A stretch of DNA of 64,000 nt from Thalassoroseus pseudoceratinae (GTDB taxonomy: Bacteria > Planctomycetota > Planctomycetia > Planctomycetales > Planctomycetaceae). Numbering within the stretch: position 1 is the first letter of the stretch; each line of letters starts with the position of its first letter. The stretch lies in the NCBI RefSeq assembly GCF_011634775.1, contig NZ_JAALXT010000009.1, positions 124,001 to 188,000 on the forward strand, in the 5' to 3' direction. The notes beneath the pieces were generated by a model. The model had not been told where the DNA came from and did no database searches. It was given only the letters and a program-made list of their open reading frames with translations. Position numbers and translations under genes: made by a program. Shown piece after piece: positions 36,642 through 47,448 of this stretch.

Positions 36642-38039
36642 ATGCGAACTCAACTTCATTTGATTAGAGAAGTGTCCAGATTTATTGAAGTCTTGCTTGT
36701 CGTCTTCGCTTTCATGTTGCCTCTCGTCGTAGTGTCGTCATCGTTTGCAGATCAACCGAATGTGTTGTTTATTTCTGTTGATGACTTGAACGATTTCCCC
36801 ACCTTTGCCAACCGCTACCCCGACGCCAAGACACCTCATATGGACCGACTAGCGGAGCGGGGCATGGTCTTTTCGAACGCGCATTGCCAATTTCCGCTTT
36901 GCGGGCCGTCTCGAGCGAGCGTGATGTCGGGCCTACTACCAGCAACACTTGGCTACGACGACCACATGAAGGACAAGCAACTCCAGCAACGTGCCCGCCA
37001 ACTAGATACCGAGTTACTGCACAGTTACTTTGGGAACCACGGCTACAAAACGATGGCGGTGGGAAAGATTTGCCACAATCATGTGCCAAAGGGCAGTGTG
37101 GATGCATCGGGCGGACGAGGTGGCTTCCGATCAGGCACCGGAGCTCTGAAAAGAAACTGGCCACAAAATGGGACTAGCACGGACTGGGCCGCTGCACCAG
37201 ATAGCGATGACAAACTACCGGACTTCCAGACTGCGACCTGGGCCGTATCACAACTCGAGGAGAAACACGACAAGCCGTTTTTCCTAATGGTCGGCTTCCT
37301 ACGCCCCCATGTGCCGTGGTACGTGCCGCAGAAGTGGTTCGACCTCTATAACAAACATGAAATCACACTACCACCTTATCAAGAAGACGATCTGAATGAC
37401 GTCCCGCAGAGTGCGAAAGACATTAGCATCTTGCCGCAAATGCCACGCACCGAATGGGCAATTGAGAACAATCAATGGCGAAACATCGTTCACGCCTATC
37501 TTGCGTGCATTAGCTTTAGCGATCACCAAGTCGGTCGCGTACTGGAAGCGTTAGATCGAAGTCCATACAAGGACAACACGATTGTCGTGCTATGGTCGGA
37601 TCACGGCTATCATATGGGAGAGAAGAACACATTCCAGAAACAGTCGCTTTGGGAACGGTCGACGCACGTGCCGCTGGTCATTGCCGGGCCTGGGGTTGAA
37701 GGAGGACGTCGCTGCGATCGGATCGTCAGCCTGCTAGATCTCTATCCCACCCTCCTGGCCATGTGCGACTTGCCCCCGAATGAGACAAACGAAGGGCGTA
37801 GCCTAGTACCACTGTTAAAGAGACCGAATCAACCCTGGCCATACCCTACGATCGTGGGGTGGAAGAAAAATAGCTTTGCGATTCAGGACGAGCAGTATCG
37901 CTACATCCGTTACAACGACGGCAGCGAAGAGCTCTACGACAGCGTGAACGATCCCAATGAGTGGACCAATCTCGCCAGTAAAGCGGAACTGGCAAACGTC
38001 AAACAGCGAATGAAAACTCATATCCCCACCAAAGATTAG
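36642..38039 (+). CDS. Secreted sulfatase, iduronate-2-sulfatase-like
   Basis: 465 residues with a hydrophobic N-terminus (about 14-36). Seen: VLFISVDDLND (metal Asp pair), the formylglycine site C-G-P-S-R (Cys87) followed by ASVMSGLLPATLG, MAVGKICHNH, FFLMVGFLRPHVPW, LWSDHGYHMGEKN. The DDLND and GFLRPH patterns are those of the iduronate sulfatase branch, suggesting a sulfated uronic-acid-bearing glycan substrate. Ends 120 bases before a decayed transposase region. Confidence 0.92.
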   Translation: MRTQLHLIREVSRFIEVLLVVFAFMLPLVVVSSSFADQPNVLFISVDDLNDFPTFANRYPDAKTPHMDRLAERGMVFSNAHCQFPLCGPSRASVMSGLLPATLGYDDHMKDKQLQQRARQLDTELLHSYFGNHGYKTMAVGKICHNHVPKGSVDASGGRGGFRSGTGALKRNWPQNGTSTDWAAAPDSDDKLPDFQTATWAVSQLEEKHDKPFFLMVGFLRPHVPWYVPQKWFDLYNKHEITLPPYQEDDLNDVPQSAKDISILPQMPRTEWAIENNQWRNIVHAYLACISFSDHQVGRVLEALDRSPYKDNTIVVLWSDHGYHMGEKNTFQKQSLWERSTHVPLVIAGPGVEGGRRCDRIVSLLDLYPTLLAMCDLPPNETNEGRSLVPLLKRPNQPWPYPTIVGWKKNSFAIQDEQYRYIRYNDGSEELYDSVNDPNEWTNLASKAELANVKQRMKTHIPTKD

Positions 38040-38159
38040 GCGTTGGCCAAAGAGGGATTGTTGACCTGCCATTGCCGGTTTATCTAATTCCGAAAACGTC
38101 ACCATAGCAGAAGATCAACCTGGACTCGTTAGAAAATAGTTCCAGCATGTTCCTGCTGA
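38040..38159. other. Start of a ~610-base gene-poor stretch (to 38652)
   Basis: I see nothing in these 120 bases. The rest of the stretch is occupied by the degraded fragment listed next and by ~180 unassigned bases before the helicase gene. Confidence 0.5.
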
Positions 38160-38470
38160 TCGAGTTTGGCAAGGTCTTACATCTGCCGATGCCCTCGCTG
38201 CAAAGTCGATCCAAGTGCCACTATGGTATGACGATTCCGCAAAAGGCACGAGGGCTATTACAGTTCAGTGCCGACATTACCGCTGCCGCGGACACAGGTT
38301 TTCCCGGAACTTGATTGCGAAGCCTTTCTCAGCCTGGAGATCATTCGGGCTGATTCTAAGTGCTTTGATCATGCTCTACATGACTTGATCATCGAGCAAC
38401 ATGGCGAAAAACTTCTTCGTTGGGTGGTCGAACGGACGTTCGGCTGATTAGGACGCGTGTGTCCCAACAC
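38160..38470 (+). pseudogene. Decayed fragment with IS5-type transposase tail
   Basis: One frame reads EQHGEKLLRWVVERTFG, a stop (tga where Trp is expected), then LGR (about 38389-38453). RWVVERTFGWLGR is the conserved C-terminal block of IS5/IS427-type transposases. Upstream (38193-38310) there are broken Cys-pair stretches (CRCPRC in one frame, CRHYRC in another) resembling a zinc-ribbon coding region with frameshifts. No intact frame and no flanking inverted repeats were found. Old, dead mobile-element debris. Confidence 0.55.
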
Positions 38471-38652
38471 GAGATATCCATAGTTCCGTTATGAAGTTTC
38501 AGACTCGTGCAATTCTCAGATGGCCTCTTAAATCGTGCTCCCGCAGTTTTATCGTTGTATTCAGATGAACAACTGCCAGGAGTGTGCTAGATTTGGGCAC
38601 TTGGTTCCAACTTTCCGTTTGACGACAGCATGCACATTGAGGCTGATTGATA

Positions 38653-41600
38653 ATGACCGGTGATCGTACCACGGGACTCACGATCCACGCCGATTTGACG
38701 GATTGCATCAATTATGCATCCTGGCAAAACTCCGTTCCGCTGCTTCGCTCGTTGGAACTGCAGAATGAATCGGGACAAGACATACAGTCCTCGAACTCAT
38801 TGGGTGAGCTAAGCCTGCAATTGACGACTAGCCCAGCGTTCACTCGCCCGAAACAGTGGATGATTCAGCGGATTGCCGCGGGAGAACAACTCACAATCCG
38901 TGATCGCGATGTCCAGCTCGATTCCGATTATTTGAATGGCTTGAACGAAGCGGAACGTGGGCGAGTCACCTTGCGATTACAACAAGGGGATACGGTTCTT
39001 TCCGAAGTCGTCCACGACATTCGCGTGCTCGCGCGGGACGAATGGGGCGGTCTCGGATCGATGAGTGAATTGTTGGCAGCGTTCGTGATGCCGAACGATC
39101 CGTCGCTGGCTCCTATTCTCAAGTCGGCTGGTAAAATTCTGGGGCAGCATGGGCACTCAACGGCGCTCGACGGGTATCAACGCCACGATCCGCAACGAGC
39201 TTATCTCCTTGCAGCTGCTATCTGGTCGGCTGTGGCGGAACGATCGCTGACGTACGCGAACCCACCGAGCAGTTTCGAACAGAAGGGTCAGAAGGTTCGT
39301 CGTCCGTCCACAGTCCTGAGGGATGGCTTGGCCACCTGTCTCGACAGCACACTTCTCTTCGCCGCCGCGATGGAAGCAATCGGTCTCAACCCTGTAATCG
39401 TGATGACCGACGGTCACTGCTTCGTCGGCGTTTGGCTTGTCGAGCGTTCCTTCGATCGGTTGATCGAAACCGACTGTAGCGAAGTCCGCAAAGCAATTGC
39501 AGCCAAAGAGTTGATCACGTTCGAAACGACCTTGGTGACGCACAATCCGCCGGCGCGTTTTCAGGATGCCATTCAAACCGCCGAACACGCAACCCGCGAG
39601 TCGAATGAATCGCAATACTTGGCGACCATTGACATCAAGCGGGCACGAATGGCCCAATTTCGGCCGTTGGCATCGCATGATAAACCAGTGCGAGACGGGA
39701 TTGAACCAGTCGAAACGTCTGGGCCGCTTCCATTACCTGCGGTTCCTGATCTGGGCCACTCGGCGATGGACGTGTCCGAGGTCAAACCAACCACGCCGGA
39801 AGGTCGAATCGAACGTTGGCAACGCAAGCTGCTTGATTTGTCGTTGCGAAACCGACTGCTGAATTTCAAGTTGAACAAGCAATCAATCCCGCTCGTTTGC
39901 CCAGACATTTCGCGGTTGGAAGATCGGCTCGGCGATGGGACGAAATTGCGGATGATCTCATTGAGTGATCACAATCCGATTGGCGAGCGAGATGCCGAAC
40001 TGCATCGGCAAAAGACCAACCAAGAACTCGACACTGAGTTTGCTAAACAAGCTCTTGCGCGGGACGAGATTGCTTGTGATCTTACAGAGGACGAGCTCGC
40101 AAAACGGCTCACCACGTTGTATCGCAATGTCCGCAACGACCTAGCGGAAGGCGGGTCGAATACGTTGTTCTTGGCCGTCGGCTTTTTGAAATGGAAGCAA
40201 AAACCGGATGACACGAAATCGTACCGAGCACCGTTGCTGCTTGTGCCGGTGAAGCTCATTCGCAAAAGTGCATTGTCGCCTTATCACCTGGCACAACACG
40301 AAGATGAAATCCGATTCAATGCGACATTGATTCAGCTCTTAAAGAAGGACTTCGACCGAGATTTGTCTTGGTTCGAAGGCGATCTGCCGACGGATGAGAG
40401 CGGCGTTGATGTCCCTCAGATTCTCAGCCGGATGCGGGCGGAAGTTCGAGACATTCCCGGATTCGAGGTGGTCGATGAGTCAGCTTTGGGAACGTTCTCT
40501 TTCGCCAAATACCTGATGTGGAAAGACCTGGTCGATCGTGTCGACCAGTTGGAGCAGAACCGTGTGGTTCGGCATTTGATTCGCGATCCCGGTCAGCCAT
40601 TTGACAGGGGTGCCGGAACGATCCCCCATCCGCAGGAAGTCGATCAGCGTTTTGAGCCGCAGGAAATCTACCACCCACTGCCAGCCGATTCATCGCAATT
40701 GGCGGCGGTGATGGCCGCTTCGGAAGGGCAAGACTTCGTCCTGATCGGCCCACCGGGAACCGGAAAAAGTCAGACCATTGCGAACATTATTTCGCAGTGT
40801 CTCGCTGTTAAGAAGACCGTGTTGTTCGTGGCAGAAAAGACGGCGGCGTTGGATGTGGTTTATCGGCGGCTCAAAGAACATGGGCTTGGCGATTGCTGCT
40901 TGGAACTTCATAGCAGCAAAGCCGAACGCCGCAAGTTTCTGGATCAACTGGAAGGCTCTTGGCTGAACAACCAGCGGGCCAAGCCGAACGAATGGTTGAC
41001 GATCAACGAACGGCTCAAAATTCGACGTGATGAGTTGAATGCCTATGTGTCGGCGATCCATACTCAACACCCGAACGGTTGGACGGTCTATGAGGCAATG
41101 GGCGAATGTGTCAAAGGTCGCGAAATTCAGACGCCAGAATTCGATTGGGCCGATTCTGTCGAACACGATACCGACGCCTATTGGAACCTGACGACAATCA
41201 TCGATGAACTTGCTCGGACTTACAGTGCGCTTGACTCGAATGTCTCGCTTCCCGCTGTGAAGACAACACAGTGGTCCGCGGGTTGGGAAGCAAAACTGCT
41301 CGCCGAATGCGAACAGTTAAAAGAGGCCGCAACTGCGTTTCGACAGGCGTTGAGTTCGTTTTCGAAATCCGTTGGTTTGCCGGAAATGAGAGATTGCTTG
41401 TTCACCGAGTTGGACAATCTCAATCGATTCGCGACGGCATTAGTCGATTGTGTCGGTGACGATCTGCGGATTATCTTCAACAAACAATTCGCCAAGCTGC
41501 CCGCAGCCGCAAGTGAATTGGCGACGGCGATCGAAGGGTATCAAGAGGCCCGCGAACGAGCCGCCGCGAACTACGATGAATCGCTTGAATCGATTCCGAT

Positions 41601-44469
41601 CGACGATATCGACACGCAATGGCGACAAGCCGTGGCTTCGTTCTGGCCGATGTCGTGGTTTGCACGCCGGAAGGTCACCCGCTTGCTGCAAAGCTATGCA
41701 ACGAGTGGGCAAGCCAATCCCGCCAGCGACATTTCCGCAATCCGTCAGATTCGCCAGCATTCGAAGTCCATCGAAAACAGTCCATTGGCTGAAATCAATG
41801 GACGATGGAATGCCCATGAAACCGATGTGAAAGCCCTCCGACAACACCTCGACAAAGCGAGCGGGGTTCGCCAAGCCATCCGATCGGTTGGACGTTCGTC
41901 GGAAAACACCAATGCCGTTTTAAAAACGATTTATCCGATTCTCGCAGGGCAGTCAGTGGATTCACCGATCCTCGAAGCGACACGAGAGTTCTTGGCGGCG
42001 ACGAAGGCGCTCTCCCAATCCGTGAAGTCCTTTCGCGCCGTTTCGGATGGCACTCCGATTTCGCGGGAGTCTTCGGAAATCGCAACGGCCGCGATCGACG
42101 CCGCTCAGTCGATTCAACGACATCGCACACAGTTGCAACGCTGGACTGCATGGTGTGGTATCAAGAAGCAAGCGAAAGCCGTCGGACTCAATTCCTTTCG
42201 CCGCGACCTGGAAAATCGTCGGATTGCACCAAGCGAAATGGCGGCTTCGTTTCGTGTTGCCTATGCCCGTTGGTGGGTGACGAAGGCCATTGATCGCTCG
42301 CCAGTGCTGCAATCCTTCCAACGATTCAAACACGAAGATGCGATCCAGGATTTCAGGAAACTGGACGACTTGGCACGTGAAACTGCGGCGTCTCAGGCTT
42401 TGCAAGCCGTTGCGCACCAATTACCGGCGCCAGATTCTGGAGTCCCACGCAAGTCGGAGTTGGGGTTGCTGCGTCACCAAATGAATCTGAAACGCCCGAG
42501 CAAATCGATTCGAGAAGTTATCTCGAATATGCCGGAGACCTTCGGAAAGCTCGCTCCGTGTTTGCTGATGTCTCCGTTGTCGATTGCTCAATACTTACCG
42601 GCAGACCAAGCAATTTTTGATGTCGTCATCTTTGACGAGGCCTCACAAATTACTACTTGGGACGCCATCGGGGCGATCGCTCGCGGTCAGCAAACCATCA
42701 TCGTTGGCGACCCAAAACAATTGCCGCCAACCAACTTCTTTGGACGGGTGGACGACGACGAAACGAATGACGAGCTCGAAGATCACGAGAAAGACTTGGA
42801 GAGCATTCTCGACGAAGCAAAAGCATCGGGCCTGCCAACGCTGTTGTTGAATTGGCACTACCGCAGTCGACACGAATCGTTGATTGCGTTCTCAAACTAC
42901 AACTACTATGGCAACAAACTTGTCACCTTTCCCGCCGCCGAGTCTGAAGACCGGGGCGTGTCGTTCTGTCATCAACCCGGTGCGCTCTACGACCGTGGAA
43001 AAAGCCGGACGAATCGCCAGGAAGCCGAAGCGATTGTGCGTGATGCCGTCGCCCGAATGAAACGCAATCTGGAACTTCCTGAGACCGACCGATTGACCTT
43101 CGGAGTCATCACATTCAACTCTCAGCAGCAAACGTTAATTCAAGATTTGTTCGATCAAGCGCAACGCGAACATCCCGAGCTCGATTGGTATTTTGCCGAT
43201 GAGCGAATTGAACCCACGGTAGTTAAGAATCTGGAAAACGTGCAGGGGGACGAACGCGATGTGATGTTCTTCTCGATTACATTTGGTCAAGACGCCACTG
43301 GTCGCCCCATTCCGTTGACATTCGGTGCGTTGAACCGAGACGGTGGGGAGCGACGATTGAACGTGGCGGTCACTCGGGCTCGACAAGAACTGCTCGTGTA
43401 TTCTTCCTTCACCGCGGACCAACTCAACGCAGAGCGTTCGCAGGCCCGTGGCGTTCGGGATCTCAAAGCGTTCTTGGAATACGCGGAGAAAGGCCCACGT
43501 ACCATTCAGGCACGCACGGATGGCAGTGTCGGTGGTCTGGAATCTGCATTCGAGGAAGCTGTCGCCGAGGCGTTGGACGCTCGTGGCTGGCAAGTGGTAC
43601 CGCAGGTGGGGGTCTCCGGGTTTCGCGTTGATCTTGGGATTCGGCATCCAGATAAACCCGGCGCGTACCTCGCTGGTGTGGAGTGCGACGGAGCCACGTA
43701 TCATCGGTCCGCTGTGGCTCGCGACCGCGACAAAACCCGGCAGCAAGTGTTAGAAAACTTGGGTTGGAATATCTTGCGAGTCTGGTCGCCGGACTGGTGG
43801 TACGATTCGGCCAACGCGATTGAGCAGCTTCACAACGCTCTCAATGTATTACTGAGAACCCAACGCGAAATTGACGAGGAAACCTCCGCGGTCGACGATC
43901 GGCAAGCGTCCCATGAAGTCGAACCCGCTGACTTCACGGAGTCGATGCGTCAAAATGGTGAATCGACATTGTACTATCAGCGATCGTCGTTGCCGGATGC
44001 GAGTCATGCTCAGGATCAGTTTTTTGATGCAGCTTACGATGAACCGTTGAGGCAGATGGCCCGATCGATGCTTGATCAGGAAGCACCGATTCGCGATGAC
44101 GTCTTGGCCAAACAGATTGCACGTCTGCATGGGTTTGCCCGCACCGGGGCGAAAATTCGCAACCGAATTTTGGAATTGTTGACCGACGTTCCTTCGAATG
44201 AGGAATCGACCGGCCGGTTCCTCTGGTCTGGCGAGAATCCGTTGCCAATCATCGAGTATCGTCATCCGCTGTCTGATGAAGATAAACGCAGCATCGACGA
44301 GATTTCGATCGCGGAACTGCGAGGACTGTTGGAGGCGCGTCCTGAACTAGCCACCGATAGTGATCCCGCGATCGCAATGGCCAGGACCATCGGATTCGCC
44401 CGCCTTTCACAATCTGCCCGCGAACGGCTTGAGGAAGCGATCAAACTCTTCTTGGAATCGAAGAACTAG
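38653..44469 (+). CDS. DUF4011-helicase-Vsr-like nuclease, candidate anti-phage protein
   Basis: 1939 residues. Domains in order: an N-terminal beta region; a transglutaminase-like core with a Cys229-His255-Asp274 arrangement (GLATCLDSTLLFAAAM, GHCFVGVW, ETDC); DUF4011 (RIERWQRKLLDLSLRNRLLNF); superfamily 1 helicase with Walker A GPPGTGKSQT (699-708), a long helical insertion, Walker B FDEASQ (Asp1328), GDPKQLPP, HYRSRHESLIAFSN, VQGDERDV, LNVAVTRAR; a Vsr/MTES-type PD-(D/E)xK nuclease (FRVDLGI Asp1660, VECDGATYH Glu1677); and a C-terminal DUF3320-like helical domain. The DUF4011-helicase-Vsr plan is that of proteins reported as single-gene phage defence (Hhe). Start at ATG 38653; a TTG at 38647 is possible. 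Flanked by gene remnants. Confidence 0.9.
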   Translation: MTGDRTTGLTIHADLTDCINYASWQNSVPLLRSLELQNESGQDIQSSNSLGELSLQLTTSPAFTRPKQWMIQRIAAGEQLTIRDRDVQLDSDYLNGLNEAERGRVTLRLQQGDTVLSEVVHDIRVLARDEWGGLGSMSELLAAFVMPNDPSLAPILKSAGKILGQHGHSTALDGYQRHDPQRAYLLAAAIWSAVAERSLTYANPPSSFEQKGQKVRRPSTVLRDGLATCLDSTLLFAAAMEAIGLNPVIVMTDGHCFVGVWLVERSFDRLIETDCSEVRKAIAAKELITFETTLVTHNPPARFQDAIQTAEHATRESNESQYLATIDIKRARMAQFRPLASHDKPVRDGIEPVETSGPLPLPAVPDLGHSAMDVSEVKPTTPEGRIERWQRKLLDLSLRNRLLNFKLNKQSIPLVCPDISRLEDRLGDGTKLRMISLSDHNPIGERDAELHRQKTNQELDTEFAKQALARDEIACDLTEDELAKRLTTLYRNVRNDLAEGGSNTLFLAVGFLKWKQKPDDTKSYRAPLLLVPVKLIRKSALSPYHLAQHEDEIRFNATLIQLLKKDFDRDLSWFEGDLPTDESGVDVPQILSRMRAEVRDIPGFEVVDESALGTFSFAKYLMWKDLVDRVDQLEQNRVVRHLIRDPGQPFDRGAGTIPHPQEVDQRFEPQEIYHPLPADSSQLAAVMAASEGQDFVLIGPPGTGKSQTIANIISQCLAVKKTVLFVAEKTAALDVVYRRLKEHGLGDCCLELHSSKAERRKFLDQLEGSWLNNQRAKPNEWLTINERLKIRRDELNAYVSAIHTQHPNGWTVYEAMGECVKGREIQTPEFDWADSVEHDTDAYWNLTTIIDELARTYSALDSNVSLPAVKTTQWSAGWEAKLLAECEQLKEAATAFRQALSSFSKSVGLPEMRDCLFTELDNLNRFATALVDCVGDDLRIIFNKQFAKLPAAASELATAIEGYQEARERAAANYDESLESIPIDDIDTQWRQAVASFWPMSWFARRKVTRLLQSYATSGQANPASDISAIRQIRQHSKSIENSPLAEINGRWNAHETDVKALRQHLDKASGVRQAIRSVGRSSENTNAVLKTIYPILAGQSVDSPILEATREFLAATKALSQSVKSFRAVSDGTPISRESSEIATAAIDAAQSIQRHRTQLQRWTAWCGIKKQAKAVGLNSFRRDLENRRIAPSEMAASFRVAYARWWVTKAIDRSPVLQSFQRFKHEDAIQDFRKLDDLARETAASQALQAVAHQLPAPDSGVPRKSELGLLRHQMNLKRPSKSIREVISNMPETFGKLAPCLLMSPLSIAQYLPADQAIFDVVIFDEASQITTWDAIGAIARGQQTIIVGDPKQLPPTNFFGRVDDDETNDELEDHEKDLESILDEAKASGLPTLLLNWHYRSRHESLIAFSNYNYYGNKLVTFPAAESEDRGVSFCHQPGALYDRGKSRTNRQEAEAIVRDAVARMKRNLELPETDRLTFGVITFNSQQQTLIQDLFDQAQREHPELDWYFADERIEPTVVKNLENVQGDERDVMFFSITFGQDATGRPIPLTFGALNRDGGERRLNVAVTRARQELLVYSSFTADQLNAERSQARGVRDLKAFLEYAEKGPRTIQARTDGSVGGLESAFEEAVAEALDARGWQVVPQVGVSGFRVDLGIRHPDKPGAYLAGVECDGATYHRSAVARDRDKTRQQVLENLGWNILRVWSPDWWYDSANAIEQLHNALNVLLRTQREIDEETSAVDDRQASHEVEPADFTESMRQNGESTLYYQRSSLPDASHAQDQFFDAAYDEPLRQMARSMLDQEAPIRDDVLAKQIARLHGFARTGAKIRNRILELLTDVPSNEESTGRFLWSGENPLPIIEYRHPLSDEDKRSIDEISIAELRGLLEARPELATDSDPAIAMARTIGFARLSQSARERLEEAIKLFLESKN

Positions 44470-44478
44470 TTTGACTGC

Positions 44479-44960
44479 TGAACGGTCTCGTTTCGGAAGT
44501 CGATTCACGAAACTCTGTCGTGGCTTCAGCGACAGGCACAAGATCACCTAATTTTCTCGGAAACGATTCTGGCGCAGCTACACGCGAGAATCGGCGAAGA
44601 AGCGTCGCTGCTGGAAGTTCGCCGAAAGGCGGTGGATGGTTATCTGAGAAAATTGACAACCGAAGAGCGGGAACTATTGCTTCGTCGTTATTCGGAGCAT
44701 GGGCCGTTCAGCGTGACGGGTGGCAGCATGGCTGAAGCTAAGAAGCCCCTGGATGTTGACCAGCTTCTCGCACGTCTAGTGGACGTGAACGCGACGTCGG
44801 ATGAATTCGCAGCGATGGAGAAACTCCCGGATGGCGACGCAGCCGCACAACACCGGTATATCCACTATCTCGACTTGCATCAGGAACTTCTCGCCAGGGG
44901 AAGTCTTGGGATGGTATCGTATCCCATGGAGCAGAGTGCTGGCGAACTTCCATGCGACAC
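44479..44960 (+). pseudogene. Remnant: ECF sigma factor C-terminal part joined to FecR-like N-terminus
   Basis: The frame from 44482 reads VSFRKSIHETLSWLQRQ ... LEVRRKAVDGYLRKLTTEERELLLRRYSEH, the tail of a planctomycete sigma factor just before its region-4 helix-turn-helix. It then runs straight into MAEAKKPLDVDQLLARLVD ... AAMEKLPDGDAAAQHRY and HYLDLHQELL, the usual start of a FecR-like anti-sigma partner. The sigma helix-turn-helix and its normal stop are missing, the sigma N-terminal half is absent, and the FecR part ends after ~60 residues with no membrane helix. This fits an internal deletion across a sigma/FecR gene pair. A later fragment in another frame (to 45079) is unexplained. 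Confidence 0.6.
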
Positions 44961-45257
44961 AAACCCTGTCAGCCCTCGACGCACGGCAGTGGCTATGGTT
45001 GCTGCAGGCCACCCCTGACACCTTCACACCGTTCGGAGATAGTGAAATCATGGAAATCGATGGTAAGTCGCATCCTTAAACTCTATTCTTAAAACGTGGA
45101 TGTGTTCAACGGCCCTATGAAAAGAGATCAGATGTCACGAACTGCTTAGAGTACTTCTCCGCGGTTCTTTCTCAAAGCGGCTGTCTTATCGATCGCCATA
45201 CAGTGTTTATAGTCAATTGCGAGAGCGTTTTTTATGACAGAAAGGTGATGTCAAGAA
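44961..45257. other. Intergenic region upstream of the beta-helix gene
   Basis: About 300 bases. One frame up to 45079 (ARQWLWLLQATPDTFTPFGD) looks protein-like but has no start of its own and no family I recognise; it may be the end of a further gene remnant. The remainder is AT-rich and probably holds the promoter of the next gene. Confidence 0.45.
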
Positions 45258-47429
45258 ATGCGAACATCCCGTTTGACACTGACTCTTATCACACTCATGC
45301 TTTCGACTGGAAATCCATTACAGGCATTGGACTTGACTGCTGACTTTTACGTGTCGCCTAGTGGTTCCGACGATTGGTCCGGGACTTTGGCAACTCCGAA
45401 CGAGCAGCAGACAGACGGGCCGTTCCAGACGCTGCAGTGTGCACGCGATGCAGTGAGGGAATTACAAAGAAAACGGTCCGGTGACATAGAAGTCCTCATC
45501 CGCGGCGGAACCTATCGTCTTGAGAAAACCGTCGTCTTCGGGCTACAGGATTCGGGACAAACCAACTCGACAATTACCTACGCTGCTTATCCTGGTGAGA
45601 CGCCAGTTTTCAGTGCTGGTCAAGAAATTCGCGAGTGGACCAATCTAACGAATGCACAGGCAGCGTTACCCAAAGAAGCGATTGGCAAGGTGCTGGTCGC
45701 GGACGTTTCGAGTCGGTTTCGTGTTCTTTTCGATTCCGAGGGCCTCCTGCCGCGGGCTCGTTCGAAGGGCTTTATTCCACGGCATGGCGGAAGCCGAAAT
45801 CAGTTTTACTTTCCTGCTGGCCGCCTGAGAAACTGGCCGAATATCGAAGACGTTGAGATCGTCGTTCGTCCACATCACGCATGGATTGTCAATATTCTGC
45901 CACTGAAGTCTGTCGACGAGCAGAGGCAAATCGCGCAAACGTCGATCGATGCGACATATGCGATGAACCCGTTGCACTTTCTCAAGCAAACAGAATCGTG
46001 CTGGGTCGAGAATACGTTGGAAGAACTCGACGAACCGGGCGAGTGGGTCCTGAATTCCAAGGAAGGTAAACTCTATCTCTGGCCACGGAACGACTCGCCT
46101 GTGCTGGCTCCGCAACTGACCGAATTGATTCGTATCGAAGGCGAGATCGACAAGGCTGGTCCTGAAGATAAACCGGTCCGCAACCTGCAATTCCGTGGCT
46201 TGACGTTCACGCACGGTGACCGCTATCAGTTAGCAGCGAACGATGCCGGGCTACAACACGACTGGGACATGCACGATAAACCAAACGCTCTCGTTCGGTT
46301 GCGTGGAACGAAGAACTGTGTGATCGAACAATGTCGGTTCATTCACAGTGGCAGTGGAGCAATTCGTGTCGATTTGCGCGGTCAAGAGAATTCGATCTCC
46401 GGTAATGTGATCGAGCACATCGGTGGGACGGGCATTCTGCTGTGCGGCTACGGCCCGGGCACCAAGGACGTGAATCGGAAGAACAACGTATCCAATAATC
46501 ATATTCACCATACCGGCCAAATCTACTGGCACTCCCCCGGCATTATGATATGGCAAAGCGGCGAGAATCGCGTTGCCAACAATCTCATCCATCACACGCC
46601 TTACACCGGTATCATTCTCTCTGGTTGCATGACCCATTTTTTCGGGCGACAGGGACGAGAGCTTGGCAGAACGATCAGACGACACGAACTCGGCCGACTT
46701 CCGAAACGACTTCGGTTTGGGGATGTGCGACCGTATCTGCATACGCACGAGAACGTCGTCGAGTACAATGAAATTCATCATGCAATGGAATTGCTTGGTG
46801 ACGGCAACGGGATCTACATCCGTGGTGCAGGTTCCGGCAATGTTATCCGTCGAAATTATATTCATCACCTGGTCGCACCGACGAAGATGCAGGCGGCGAT
46901 TCGGACTGACGGCGGACAGAGAGATACGCTCATCGCCGAAAACCTGATCTACAAGTGTACTTCGCAAGGCATCATTTTGAAGTTGAACAATCGATGCGAA
47001 AATAACATCATCGCTGACGTGATCGCACCGCCACGGGGCTACTACCTCTCCTTGCGTGAAGGCCCAATGACCGGGGCCACGATTAAGCGGAATATTTTCT
47101 ATTCATCCGCCGACGATTGCACTTTTATTGATGAATTGCCGCCGGGGAGAGGCCGCACGACTGAAGATCGTCGAGGCCGAACGTTGGCAGCGTCGAAACA
47201 GGCCGATACAAATCAGAACATCTACTTTTGCGCAGCCAATCGAAAGCTGGGAGTCGAGATGTTGAAGAGACAACACGCGGACGGTGTCGATGTCGACAGC
47301 CTGGCTGTTGATCCAATGTTCGTTGACGCCGCACACGGGGACTTCCAATTGAAGTCTGAGTCGCCGGCGTTGATGATGGGCTTTGTTCCATTTGACATGT
47401 CCAAGGTCGGGTTAACAGATGAACGATGA
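45258..47429 (+). CDS. Secreted right-handed beta-helix protein (polysaccharide-active, lyase-like fold)
   Basis: 723 residues with a signal peptide ([20 protein letters not shown]). It opens with the DUF1565-like [13 protein letters not shown] ... [17 protein letters not shown] and [12 protein letters not shown], then an accessory beta domain, then parallel beta-helix turns rich in N/H/I ([70 protein letters not shown]). Related proteins are polysaccharide lyases, hydrolases or epimerases; no catalytic set can be named from sequence alone. GAAAGGTGATG precedes the ATG. The downstream hydrolase follows almost directly, so a two-gene carbohydrate unit is likely. Confidence 0.88.
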   Translation: MRTSRLTLTLITLMLSTGNPLQALDLTADFYVSPSGSDDWSGTLATPNEQQTDGPFQTLQCARDAVRELQRKRSGDIEVLIRGGTYRLEKTVVFGLQDSGQTNSTITYAAYPGETPVFSAGQEIREWTNLTNAQAALPKEAIGKVLVADVSSRFRVLFDSEGLLPRARSKGFIPRHGGSRNQFYFPAGRLRNWPNIEDVEIVVRPHHAWIVNILPLKSVDEQRQIAQTSIDATYAMNPLHFLKQTESCWVENTLEELDEPGEWVLNSKEGKLYLWPRNDSPVLAPQLTELIRIEGEIDKAGPEDKPVRNLQFRGLTFTHGDRYQLAANDAGLQHDWDMHDKPNALVRLRGTKNCVIEQCRFIHSGSGAIRVDLRGQENSISGNVIEHIGGTGILLCGYGPGTKDVNRKNNVSNNHIHHTGQIYWHSPGIMIWQSGENRVANNLIHHTPYTGIILSGCMTHFFGRQGRELGRTIRRHELGRLPKRLRFGDVRPYLHTHENVVEYNEIHHAMELLGDGNGIYIRGAGSGNVIRRNYIHHLVAPTKMQAAIRTDGGQRDTLIAENLIYKCTSQGIILKLNNRCENNIIADVIAPPRGYYLSLREGPMTGATIKRNIFYSSADDCTFIDELPPGRGRTTEDRRGRTLAASKQADTNQNIYFCAANRKLGVEMLKRQHADGVDVDSLAVDPMFVDAAHGDFQLKSESPALMMGFVPFDMSKVGLTDER

Positions 47430-47448
47430 AAAGCACTGGACAACATCA

